Shown: positions 6,706 through 14,241 of the stretch, piece after piece
Layout of the letters: each line of letters opens with the position of its first letter
How positions within the stretch are numbered: position 1 is the first letter of the stretch
Notes under the pieces: model-generated
What the model saw: only the letters and a program-made list of their open reading frames with translations
Told to the model about the DNA's origin: nothing
Database searches by the model: none
Made by a program: the position numbers and the translations under genes
IMG/VR virus record: IMGVR_UViG_3300020395_000006
Location: 1-64,000 of that record
Length of the DNA: 64,000 bases
Reading direction: 5' to 3' (one strand)
Origin: a virus

Positions 6706-6713
6706 GACTTGAA

Positions 6714-6777
6714 TTACACTATCAGAGAATTGAACTCTATCAACTGTTCGATCAAGACAGACTCACCAGAGTAGTGC
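6714..6777 (-). other. tRNA-like cloverleaf element at the 3' end of the noncoding RNA
   Basis: Read on the minus strand: GCACUA pairs with UAGUGU (acceptor-like, six pairs with one G-U); CUC-UGGU-GAG is a minimal D-arm; CUGU and ACAG enclose a nine-base loop with GAU in the middle; AGAG-UUCAAUU-CUCU is a T-arm whose seven-base loop fits the tRNA T-loop consensus at every position. Total about 63 bases, too short for a normal tRNA, and no CCA is encoded. It is either a degenerate tRNA or a tRNA-like domain of the large RNA. Confidence 0.45.
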
Positions 6778-7337
6778 ATGAAGTAGCATGGTCAAGAGGT
6801 GCTTCACCTGATCCTAACCCATTTACTGAGTCTAATTACAGGTACTAACTCACGCTACAAATGTATGATAGTCGATTTAGTGTCAGTTTCAATAATGAAT
6901 GTGACACTAAATCAACCGTCACAAGAAGAAATGGGAGTGGGGCATCAACATAGGTTTCACCTATATGCCCAAATTTACCTCATGGGAATCGCTTACACCT
7001 GAACCCCTACTAAACAACAAGTAACCATATAAGGAGTGTACGTGGCAGATGTCTGACCGAATAGGATTTCTCCGACAGTCTCAGGGATGCCAACGTATGC
7101 CATATCCAAAATGATTGAACCCTTGTTAGAGTTCGGGCATGAGAACCACATATCCCAGACGGACTTACACCATGAGTTTTTAGAACCTCACCCTAATGGA
7201 GTTTTGGTACTATGGATGCCAAATGCGAGGAGTCAGTGCATTACCCAACATCATATCTAAGATTTACAGGACTTACAACAATAAGAGCAAATCGTTGATG
7301 TACGCCTGATGTCCTAGTAGTTGTGAACCTCGCTCAT
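6715..7337 (-). ncRNA. large structured noncoding RNA (about 620 nt), family unknown
   Basis: This stretch has no credible frame on either strand, which is exceptional in this tightly packed genome. A perfect sigma-70 promoter lies just upstream on the minus strand. Many helices can be read directly: GCGAGG 7333-7328 with CCTCGC 7230-7225; AGGAC 7315-7311 with GTCCT 7272-7268, enclosing CAACGAT/ATTGTTG; GAACTC/GGGTTC 7134-7117; GACTG/CGGTC 7080-7055 with a GGA-GAAA-TCC tetraloop hairpin inside; a hairpin 6970-6940 closed by GGGCAT/ATGCCC; a perfect 12-bp stem 6913-6902 with 6885-6874; GTAGCGTG 6858-6851 with CATGCTAC 6790-6783. A cloverleaf-like element ends it. Size, phage context and a neighbouring tRNA-like element recall the large ornate RNAs ROOL and GOLLD, but I cannot assign it to either. 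The 3' end is inferred. Confidence 0.7.
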
Positions 7338-7498
7338 GTACCTATTATAGTCGGTTGACTTTGGTTGTCAAGTAATGTCAGGACATCCTGATAATCTTCA
7401 GAATTGATCCCTATCATCATCTCATAATAGGTAGCATAATCAATACCTAACTTTCTGGCATATAATTCATGGTCTAAATGGTTGAATTCCTTGTCCAT
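7334..7498 (-). CDS. small hypothetical protein (54 aa)
   Basis: ATG at 7498, TGA at 7334-7336. Begins MDKEFNHLDHELYARKLGID and ends SQPTIIGT. The hydrophilic helix-rich sequence looks coding. Its last 13 codons contain the complete -35 and -10 boxes of the noncoding RNA promoter, so coding and promoter functions overlap. No family recognised. Confidence 0.5.
   Translation of the reverse strand: MDKEFNHLDHELYARKLGIDYATYYEMMIGINSEDYQDVLTLLDNQSQPTIIGT
7344..7371 (-). promoter_or_regulatory. consensus sigma-70 promoter of the large noncoding RNA
   Basis: On the minus strand TTGACA (7371-7366), 16 bases, TATAAT (7349-7344). Both hexamers match the sigma-70 consensus exactly. The start point would be near 7337, three bases before the stop of the small gene that contains it. 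An identical TTGACA-16-TATAAT arrangement occurs at 56130-56157. Confidence 0.75.
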
Positions 7499-7527
7499 GA
7501 TTAGTTTGGTATCGTTGAATACTAAGT

Positions 7528-8646
7528 CTATGTATTAGACTTAGTATTTACATCATCATCAAGTTTAGAGTATAGTTGCATGAATGATGTTTTAGTCTCA
7601 TCATCAAATCGGTTGAGACACATTTCTAATGCTTTCATCTTATCACCAAATATTTGATATGCTCGCATAATGTGAACAAGTCTTCTAGTTGAGATAATTT
7701 CATCTATACCTCCATCATTGAAAGTTTTGCGAACAATATCCGCCCAGTCAGTTAGGTAAACAATGAATTTTTCATGGTCACCAGTCATAGGAATACCAAT
7801 AGATTCACATAACTTTCTGAGTATCTTGTTCTCAGTAGCAGCAGTAGGATATTCTTGCTCAAATGTAATAGGGAATCGCTCTAAGAACGCTTCATTCAAT
7901 ACATTAGTGCCAATGAAACGTCCATCATCACTACCTTTACCTTTAGTGTTAGCAGTAGCAATGACATTGAACCCATTAGCAGGTTTGATGTACTCACCTA
8001 TCTTCTTTAGGAAGATCCCTTTGCCCTCTAGAATCGGTTGTAAGCATAGTATTTTGTTAGATGCTAGATCAATCTCATCTAGTAATAAGATCGCTCCACG
8101 CTCCAATGCTTCAATGACTGCCCCATTATGCCAAACAGTCTGACCATTGACAAGTCTAAATCCACCTATCAAATCATCTTCATCAGTCTCAACAGTTATG
8201 TTGACTCTAATAAGTTCTCTGTTTAGTTGTGAACATGCTTGCTCTACTCCAAAAGTCTTACCATTACCTGACATACCAGTAATGAATGTAGGATAGAATT
8301 CTCTTGAAGCAATTACTTTCTTGAGTGAAGTAAAGTTGCCAAAAGGAATAAATGTATTATCCTTACTAGGTACTAAATTCTGTGACTCAGTTTGAGTCTT
8401 TTGAAGTTTAGTATTAGTTGGAGTTGGAGTTGCTTGATAGGTAGCAGTTGGAATCTCCTTCTCAGGATCTTGAATATTCCACTTACCCCTGCTAACCTTC
8501 CACTGGTTCAGGTACTTAGTAATAGTCTGATAAGATACATCAGGATTCTTAGCAACATACTCTTTGACCATATCAGCATTTAGTTCTGTACCAAATTGCG
8601 ATTTGATAGAGTCAAGGTGTGGTTGAAAATTGATTGTTCTAGGCAT
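7528..8646 (-). CDS. cobS: CobS-like MoxR-type AAA+ ATPase
   Basis: ATPase related to the CobS subunit of aerobic cobaltochelatase, which inserts cobalt during vitamin B12 synthesis together with CobT and CobN. Walker A (GMSGNGKT) is at residues 124-131 and Walker B (ILLLDEID) at 186-193; an arginine-rich sensor region follows near 325 (STRRLVHIM). Residues 1-60 form a small N-terminal helical domain (DVSYQTITKYLNQWKVSRG), then a Pro/Thr-rich linker. cobS is carried by most T4-like cyanophages. Here it lies directly downstream of a CobT-like gene, 82 bases apart, so the two probably form a MoxR/vWA pair. Whether the phage protein acts in B12 synthesis or in remodelling another complex is not decided by sequence. 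Confidence 0.85.
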   Translation of the reverse strand: MPRTINFQPHLDSIKSQFGTELNADMVKEYVAKNPDVSYQTITKYLNQWKVSRGKWNIQDPEKEIPTATYQATPTPTNTKLQKTQTESQNLVPSKDNTFIPFGNFTSLKKVIASREFYPTFITGMSGNGKTFGVEQACSQLNRELIRVNITVETDEDDLIGGFRLVNGQTVWHNGAVIEALERGAILLLDEIDLASNKILCLQPILEGKGIFLKKIGEYIKPANGFNVIATANTKGKGSDDGRFIGTNVLNEAFLERFPITFEQEYPTAATENKILRKLCESIGIPMTGDHEKFIVYLTDWADIVRKTFNDGGIDEIISTRRLVHIMRAYQIFGDKMKALEMCLNRFDDETKTSFMQLYSKLDDDVNTKSNT

Positions 8647-8728
8647 AATCTTTTGCTGTATGTGTTTATTATAATCTGCACTATGGTGGGATGTAACCCA
8701 CCTTGTGACAGTTTGTTGAGTGGTTTTC

Positions 8729-10948
8729 CTATGCTATTTGTTTTGCAAAGGATTGAAGGATGAATTTATTAGTCTTCTTACTCTTGAACATCTTCCTAAA
8801 TGCCTGTGATACCTGACGTTTTGAAGATCCATCTTCTACATCCTCAAGTATATCTGAGTCAACATTTAGATCCTTTTGAGGAATAATGTAAAACTTGTTG
8901 AATGACTCCATAGTTAGATGTGCATCACCTTTTCTAATTGCTGCCCTATACTCATCATAATCATTGTATGAATGATAACCATAAGCATTATAGAAATGCT
9001 TCAACCCTCCACGCTCAAGTATTCTAAATCCAATGAATGAAACATTACTGTCTATTGAATCCTTTACTGCTTCAATTAGTTTCATAGTAAAGTCTCCTCT
9101 TGAATGTCCCATTGCAAAAGTCTTACCAGTTTTTCTATTTCTGATAATAGTATTGTAACCGATTGCTCTAGTTCCATACTTATCTAAGTTATAACCATAA
9201 ACTTGATTAGTATCTGATCTATCAATATTGTATGATGAATGTTGTCCTTCTCCATCAGTCAATACAATTACATGGCACTTCTGTAAACCATTGTTTTTTA
9301 TCATTGTATTTACTAATTGTCTACTGCAAACAATCGCTTCATTCAATGGTGTTCCTGATAGTGAGAATCCTCTAGGATATGGCATATTATAGTCAACAAA
9401 TGATGAAACAGTATTCCATATATTGAGAAGTTGTTGATCTAGTTCTTTAGTCTTTGCTTTAGATGATAATACATTTACCATTCTAAAATGACCTTGAACA
9501 TTGATGTCTCCCTCTTTCCATTCTTTGATAAGATCGGTATCTTTCATGTCTCTGTATGGTCTTACTCCACCAACATCTTCATTATTATTTTCTAGTTTTA
9601 TTGACCATGCGTCATTACTAAAAGCATATACTTCAAATGGTATTTGTACTTTCTTACAGAACCATACTAATTGAAATAGTTGCTTTACTGTATCCTTTAG
9701 GATATGTTGCATTGAACCACTCCAGTCTAATAAGAATACTAAACCATGATTCTTGCCATCAGGTACAGTTGTAATCTTCTTGAATATATCTTCATTATAC
9801 ATGTAAGTATGTAATTTAGAAGTATCAAGTACACCAGTCCTAGCAGTTGCTTGTCTAGCATAAGAATCAGCAGATTTCTTCATCTCGAATTCTTTTACAA
9901 GATAGTTTACTTCTTTAGTAACACTTCTCTTGAATTCTTTATACTCATTACAAGAACTCGCATATCTTTCTTTAGACCATTCTTCTGTAATTGCTTCAGT
10001 AAAATGTCTATCAAGGTATCCTTTTATCTCATCAAAAGTAACAAGAACATTGTCCATATTCATTTCAGGTAATGTAACATATACATTCTCATTGTTATAA
10101 TGCTTATCCTGTTCATTGCATAAATCTTCTACATTTCTATCAAATTGTTCTTGTGTATTTGATACATCTATGTTACCAAACTCACCTGCTTGAGTATTAG
10201 TTGGTTCACCAGACTCACCCTCTTCAATATCATTTTCTTCACCAAACTCTCCACCTTCAGTATCATTTTCTTCTGAATCTTCAGACTCTTCTTTACTATT
10301 ATTAGGTGCAGGTCTATACTCTACTTGCTCACTATCTCCCTCGCTTGACTCATCATCAGAATTAGCGTTCATAGACTCCTTCATAGTCTCTTGCATTTCT
10401 TTAGTATAAGCATGTAGATCCTTAGATATATCTAAAACTTCATCAAATGTATCTGCCTTAGTCATTCTTGTTATAAACTCTTCCTCTTCATCAGTGAAGT
10501 TTATATCTACAAAGTTACCTATCTTGAAGTATAGATTGATCTTATCAATAGGTTTCATCCAGTCAATATTCTTACCTTCAACTTCAAATAGATCATTATT
10601 ATGTAACTCAGAGTATGCTTCATGGAAATCTCTGTTTAGTCCTCTATATCTTTGCTTTATTTTTCTCTCAATGCGTGCATCCTCAACCACATTGACATAA
10701 CCATGTGGAACATGCCTATAAGCATCTTCAGCAATCCATAGTCTATCAGGAGTATATAAGGCATGTCCTACCTCGTGAGCAACTAGCATGTCATATACTA
10801 CCTCACTTGCCTTCTCCCACATAGGTAGAATCAATAGTCTTTTCTTTACATCAAATGATGCAGTTTCTACATTTTTATGCTCAATGATAATATCTTCAGT
10901 AGCAAGTAATCTTGCTAAATTTCCTTTGATTTCAATGTTGATTGGCAT
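8729..10948 (-). CDS. CobT-like vWA protein with HExxH metalloprotease motif
   Basis: 739 residues in three parts. Residues 1-190 carry HEVGH at 58-62 (a zinc-metallopeptidase HExxH motif) and, further on, VVEDARIERKI, which could supply the third ligand and the conserved ED..R. Residues 195-260 are an acidic low-complexity linker. Residues 400-739 are a von Willebrand A domain with the MIDAS motif DWSGS at 408-412 and later SGTPLNEA and LTDGEG. vWA proteins next to a MoxR/CobS ATPase normally work with it; in cyanophages this gene is often called peptidase or CobT. It overlaps the small gene upstream by 34 bases. Confidence 0.8.
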   Translation of the reverse strand: MPINIEIKGNLARLLATEDIIIEHKNVETASFDVKKRLLILPMWEKASEVVYDMLVAHEVGHALYTPDRLWIAEDAYRHVPHGYVNVVEDARIERKIKQRYRGLNRDFHEAYSELHNNDLFEVEGKNIDWMKPIDKINLYFKIGNFVDINFTDEEEEFITRMTKADTFDEVLDISKDLHAYTKEMQETMKESMNANSDDESSEGDSEQVEYRPAPNNSKEESEDSEENDTEGGEFGEENDIEEGESGEPTNTQAGEFGNIDVSNTQEQFDRNVEDLCNEQDKHYNNENVYVTLPEMNMDNVLVTFDEIKGYLDRHFTEAITEEWSKERYASSCNEYKEFKRSVTKEVNYLVKEFEMKKSADSYARQATARTGVLDTSKLHTYMYNEDIFKKITTVPDGKNHGLVFLLDWSGSMQHILKDTVKQLFQLVWFCKKVQIPFEVYAFSNDAWSIKLENNNEDVGGVRPYRDMKDTDLIKEWKEGDINVQGHFRMVNVLSSKAKTKELDQQLLNIWNTVSSFVDYNMPYPRGFSLSGTPLNEAIVCSRQLVNTMIKNNGLQKCHVIVLTDGEGQHSSYNIDRSDTNQVYGYNLDKYGTRAIGYNTIIRNRKTGKTFAMGHSRGDFTMKLIEAVKDSIDSNVSFIGFRILERGGLKHFYNAYGYHSYNDYDEYRAAIRKGDAHLTMESFNKFYIIPQKDLNVDSDILEDVEDGSSKRQVSQAFRKMFKSKKTNKFILQSFAKQIA

Positions 10949-11235
10949 GTTTCTTTGTTCGTTGTCCTTATATTAGTTCTTTTATACTTGTTTTCAATAT
11001 CCCTTGTGACACTTTCTAAACTGTCTGCATCTACCTTGCGAATTATCTCATAGTTGTCTAGTCTCATATCTAGTACAAGTTTTACGTCTTTTCTCGGTTC
11101 CTGACCTAATCTAACACATGCTGTAAAGTGTGTTCCACTTACAAAACAGACTTCCCCAGTGTCGTCACCTATTTGTAGGATGTCGCCTAGATGAACCTTT
11201 TTCATAGGATAGATAAACTTGATACCATTATACAT
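10915..11235 (-). CDS. hypothetical protein (96-106 aa)
   Basis: The likely core starts at MKKVHLGDILQIGDDTGEV (ATG 11205); the ATG at 11235 adds ten residues. Beta-rich N-terminal half (CFVSGTHFTACVRLG) suggests a small barrel, and a lysine-rich tail follows. It overlaps the cobT-like gene by 34 bases, so its tail and the start of that gene share DNA. A divergent plus-strand operon starts 54 bases away. Function unknown. Confidence 0.55.
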   Translation of the reverse strand: MYNGIKFIYPMKKVHLGDILQIGDDTGEVCFVSGTHFTACVRLGQEPRKDVKLVLDMRLDNYEIIRKVDADSLESVTRDIENKYKRTNIRTTNKETCQSTLKSKEI

Positions 11236-11288
11236 GAGTTGCTACTCTTAGCAATACATGTTACCATATCTATACAAGATCAAATAAA

Positions 11289-12011
11289 ATGTTCTTAGGT
11301 CAAACTATAACATGTGTAATACCTGCTAGGTTATCTTCTACAAGATTTCCTAGAAAGGCATTGGCAAAAATAAAAGGTAGGGAATTAGTGTTGAGATGTG
11401 CTGACATTGCAGCAAAATCAAAATACCTAGATAATATTATCATTGCCACCGAGGACAATGAAATAAAAGAATTATGTGAGAAGAACAACTATGATTCCAT
11501 ACTCACCAATAAGCATTATACATGCACACATAGAGTTTCAGAAGTATCTAAGACTCTCCAAAGTGATTTCATTATTAATTATCAGGGAGATGAACCATTA
11601 CTAAAATATAAATGGATAGATGATATTATAAAATTTGGTGTTACTTATAGATATGATATGGTGCAAGCAATAAGAGATTTAGATGAAGAAGAAATAGAAG
11701 ATAATGATGTAGTAAAATGTGTAATTAGTAATGGATTAGTTACACATAATATGAGAAGTGTAGAATTATGTAATAATAACGTCAAATCTATGATAGGTTT
11801 ATATCTTTATAAAAAGAATGTTATAGATGATTTTTCACATTTAGATATGACATTTGTGAAACAATGGCAAGGTTTAGATACTCAAGGTTTCGTAGGAAAA
11901 TATAACATAGTACCATATAATTTGAATTGTAGTAAATTTAGGGCAGTAGATCGTCCTGAACATATAAAAGAAATAGAAGAAATGTTACCATTTAGTAAGG
12001 AAATTATATGA
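11289..12011 (+). CDS. KdsB-like CMP-sugar synthetase (cytidylyltransferase)
   Basis: Activates a sugar acid with CTP, as 3-deoxy-manno-octulosonate cytidylyltransferase does before lipopolysaccharide assembly. The nucleotide-binding signature VIPARLSSTRFPRKALAKI is at residues 11-29; INYQGDEPLL near 93-102 is the conserved metal and sugar site; HRVSEV and the C-terminal AVDRPEHIKEIEEML match the family. Length 240 is typical. It opens a three-gene plus-strand operon with four-base overlaps. Its DNA is noticeably AT-richer than the neighbours, a hint of recent transfer. An acylneuraminate cytidylyltransferase is the alternative, but the motifs fit KdsB better. Confidence 0.8.
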   Translation: MFLGQTITCVIPARLSSTRFPRKALAKIKGRELVLRCADIAAKSKYLDNIIIATEDNEIKELCEKNNYDSILTNKHYTCTHRVSEVSKTLQSDFIINYQGDEPLLKYKWIDDIIKFGVTYRYDMVQAIRDLDEEEIEDNDVVKCVISNGLVTHNMRSVELCNNNVKSMIGLYLYKKNVIDDFSHLDMTFVKQWQGLDTQGFVGKYNIVPYNLNCSKFRAVDRPEHIKEIEEMLPFSKEII

Positions 12012-12478
12012 ATAGATTATACATAAAGTCACCAGAAATTGAGCGTGGGGCATGGATGTTGCACCAAGCAACTAAAGTTGCACTTATTGGTAATGGTGGA
12101 AACTTAGCAATATGTCAACATGCAGCGTCAGATATACAACGTCATACTGGTAAGTTTTGCTTTGCACCTGATTCAATTCATCTATCTGCACTGGGTGGAG
12201 ATAATGACTGGAAAGCAGCGTTCATAAACTATGCAGGTCAATATGCTGACCTTGTTATTGGTATTGGATGTAGGACGAACTCACCTCTTATGGATGCTTT
12301 GAAGACGAACTCATGTTCAATGCCAACATTAGCAATAGTTCCAAAACCAGTCATACACGAACATTTAGAAACTATTGTAATACCTGTTGATACTTATCAC
12401 GAATTTGAAGTAAATGCACTGTGGACAATCTATATGCTTATGGAGTATAATGGTGTGAAACTACCTAAGTTACCATGA
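12008..12478 (+). CDS. GmhA-like SIS-domain sugar isomerase
   Basis: SIS-domain protein close to phosphoheptose isomerase GmhA, which turns sedoheptulose 7-phosphate into heptose 7-phosphate. The glycine loop ALIGNGGNLAICQHAASDI (residues 26-44) matches the GNGGS..A.H.A.D pattern, with N replacing the usual S. ALGGDNDW (about 66-73) and a loop VIGIGCRTNSP follow; the family normally has GISTSGNS there, so the second phosphate loop is altered (CRTNS). Length 156 is slightly short (family about 190). Overlaps both neighbours by four bases. Phosphate loop changes could mean a different substrate or a lost activity. Confidence 0.7.
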   Translation: MNRLYIKSPEIERGAWMLHQATKVALIGNGGNLAICQHAASDIQRHTGKFCFAPDSIHLSALGGDNDWKAAFINYAGQYADLVIGIGCRTNSPLMDALKTNSCSMPTLAIVPKPVIHEHLETIVIPVDTYHEFEVNALWTIYMLMEYNGVKLPKLP

Positions 12479-12879
12479 AGGAGATTACACCTTTAGTAGA
12501 AAAGTTTGACGATATTACTGATCGTAGAACTGACATCTATTGTATTGATATAGATGGAACACTGACTGAACCACACGAAGGAACTCCATGGGAAGCAGTC
12601 CCCAGACCTAAACGAATAGAATATGTCAATGAGTTATATAATGAAGGTGCTACAATATATCTTATGACAGCAAGAGGATTTATACGAAGTACAGCAATGC
12701 ATGGTGATGATATAACCGCAGCACAAAAAGAAGCAGACAATTATTGTAGATCACGAACTGAAGCACAACTCAAGAAATGGGGTGTGAAGTATCATGCTTT
12801 ATTCTTTGGTAAACCTAGAGCAGCATTATATGTGGATGATCGTGGTGTGAGTGATGAGGAGTTTTTTCCTGAATCTTAG
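12475..12879 (+). CDS. HAD-superfamily phosphatase
   Basis: Small capless HAD hydrolase. Motif I is DIDGTLT (residues 22-28) with nucleophile and acid-base aspartates, motif II MTARG, then GKPRAALYVDDRGV containing motif III Lys and motif IV Asp pair. Such enzymes remove phosphate from sugar intermediates; beside KdsB-like and GmhA-like enzymes it would act on a sugar phosphate. It is longer and different in motif from true KdsC. Ends tail to tail with the unknown gene on the other strand, overlapping 65 bases. Confidence 0.75.
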   Translation: MKEITPLVEKFDDITDRRTDIYCIDIDGTLTEPHEGTPWEAVPRPKRIEYVNELYNEGATIYLMTARGFIRSTAMHGDDITAAQKEADNYCRSRTEAQLKKWGVKYHALFFGKPRAALYVDDRGVSDEEFFPES

Positions 12880-13780
12880 ATAATAACCATTCATAAGTTT
12901 TATAATATTTTTCCTGATAAACGAATTTATTTTCTTTTATAAAATCTACACTAACTAAACTATCATACAATTCTTGTGGGGATTTGAGTGCATCAAGTCC
13001 TAGCATTTTTATTGTAAGGTAGTTTTTTATGTCTTGATCTATATCATTCCATCCTTCAGTCCAGTGTAGAAATTTCTTTTGATTCTCATTTAGGAAATCA
13101 TATCCCCATATCAAATGAGATAGTATTCTACCCCTGTTACCAAATATCTCATCATCAGTCTTTGCACGATAGTTCTTTATACTGTCATACAGTACAATTT
13201 TCTTATCTAAGAACGAAGAATAATACAGATCCGTCCCTGGGTATGCCAGGTAAACGAATTCATGCTCTTGAAATAGTCTTGCTAGTATAACTTGTCTTGT
13301 TTCACGATGTGAAAGTTGTATTATCCTACTGGTGTCTGGTTTCTTCAACTTATCCCAACTACACCAGATCTGGTCATCACGCCATGGAAGTAGAAAAGTG
13401 ATTGGTGCTGGTGCTGAATCTATTGCATCTTGTACTATCTTATAATGAGGTTCTCTTATAGTACCACAGTCATCATTTGGTAGGAAAAACAACGTACCTG
13501 CTCCTCCTGCTCGCCCGGGCTCTAGATCCCACAAGAAAGGTGCTGCACCATAATAAGTCTTCATATAACGAAAGTCTTGCTGTAACTTCTTATAATGGAA
13601 CTCGCTCCAACAATATAATCTTCTTGTATTATAAACTTGTGGGTTACTATACACCCAGTCCTTCCTACCCATTGCCTCACGACAAACACCTGGTATCACC
13701 CCAAAAGAAAACGAGGTACTAGGGGAAAATCCCAAGTACCTCGAAAATGAGTGTTGCCACTTATCACTTTGAATTGTCAT
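12815..13780 (-). CDS. unknown protein, possibly GT-B-type glycosyltransferase
   Basis: 321 residues, no clear family. The middle has strands like FFLPNDDCG, TFLLPWRDDQIWC and FVYLAYPGTDLYYSSFLDKK, where a hydrophobic strand then a glycine turn and VLYDSI resembles the donor-site region of GT-B glycosyltransferases; this is a weak inference. The C-terminus is a histidine-rich tail (HHSHHDHPH) that may bind metal. Its 3' end overlaps the HAD gene on the other strand. Location between a sugar operon and the tail genes fits a glycan role. Confidence 0.55.
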   Translation of the reverse strand: MTIQSDKWQHSFSRYLGFSPSTSFSFGVIPGVCREAMGRKDWVYSNPQVYNTRRLYCWSEFHYKKLQQDFRYMKTYYGAAPFLWDLEPGRAGGAGTLFFLPNDDCGTIREPHYKIVQDAIDSAPAPITFLLPWRDDQIWCSWDKLKKPDTSRIIQLSHRETRQVILARLFQEHEFVYLAYPGTDLYYSSFLDKKIVLYDSIKNYRAKTDDEIFGNRGRILSHLIWGYDFLNENQKKFLHWTEGWNDIDQDIKNYLTIKMLGLDALKSPQELYDSLVSVDFIKENKFVYQEKYYKTYEWLLSKIQEKTPHHSHHDHPHIMLL

Positions 13781-13799
13781 TATAAAAGTTTTATTACAT

Positions 13800-14228
13800 C
13801 TATGTAGTTGCCACCTGTGGACTATGATAAACAGGATTAGATCCGTCTAAAGTTGGTTTAGTCCATGCTATCGGAACATCCGTTTCCTCAATAAGAACAG
13901 TATCAACCTCTGAGTCACTAATGACACCCTTTTCTAGTAGTAACTGAACTAATGCTTCCGTAGAAACCATAGTTGCTGACCCTAAAACAGGAGTCCAATA
14001 GTCTCCAGTTGTAGGAGTGATTTCATCAGCAATAGTGCCAAACTCTCCATTTGCTGCACGAGTATAAAGTTCTCGTGAATGTGCACAAACATCAGTTGGT
14101 GAACATGTATATTTCAACCAATCCTCATCCAGAGGAACAAAATCAACTTCTAAGTCGATCATGTTATGATTGTGATCCACCCAACGTGGATTCCTAGCTT
14201 GTGCTATTTCGTAAGTAGTTGCTGCCAT
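13800..14228 (-). CDS. conserved structural-region protein, possible tail-fibre accessory
   Basis: 142 residues starting MAATTYEIAQARNPRWVDH. The start at 14228 is fixed by a good AGGAGG site eight to ten bases upstream; an upstream in-frame start at 14279 is not protein-like. The later segment GDYWTPVLGSATMVSTEAL is typical of small proteins found next to tail-fibre genes in cyanophages. It may be an attachment or assembly factor, which is inferred from position only. Confidence 0.6.
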   Translation of the reverse strand: MAATTYEIAQARNPRWVDHNHNMIDLEVDFVPLDEDWLKYTCSPTDVCAHSRELYTRAANGEFGTIADEITPTTGDYWTPVLGSATMVSTEALVQLLLEKGVISDSEVDTVLIEETDVPIAWTKPTLDGSNPVYHSPQVATT

Positions 14229-14241
14229 GATTGAATACCTC

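Noticed and set aside
6799-7002. 67-codon plus-strand frame within the noncoding RNA
   Set aside because: No ribosome site, no protein-like pattern, and it crosses a perfect 12-bp RNA stem.
6715-7337. Transfer-messenger RNA or RNase P RNA
   Set aside because: No tag-peptide frame, no 5' acceptor partner for the 3' tRNA-like end and no conserved RNase P core words were seen.
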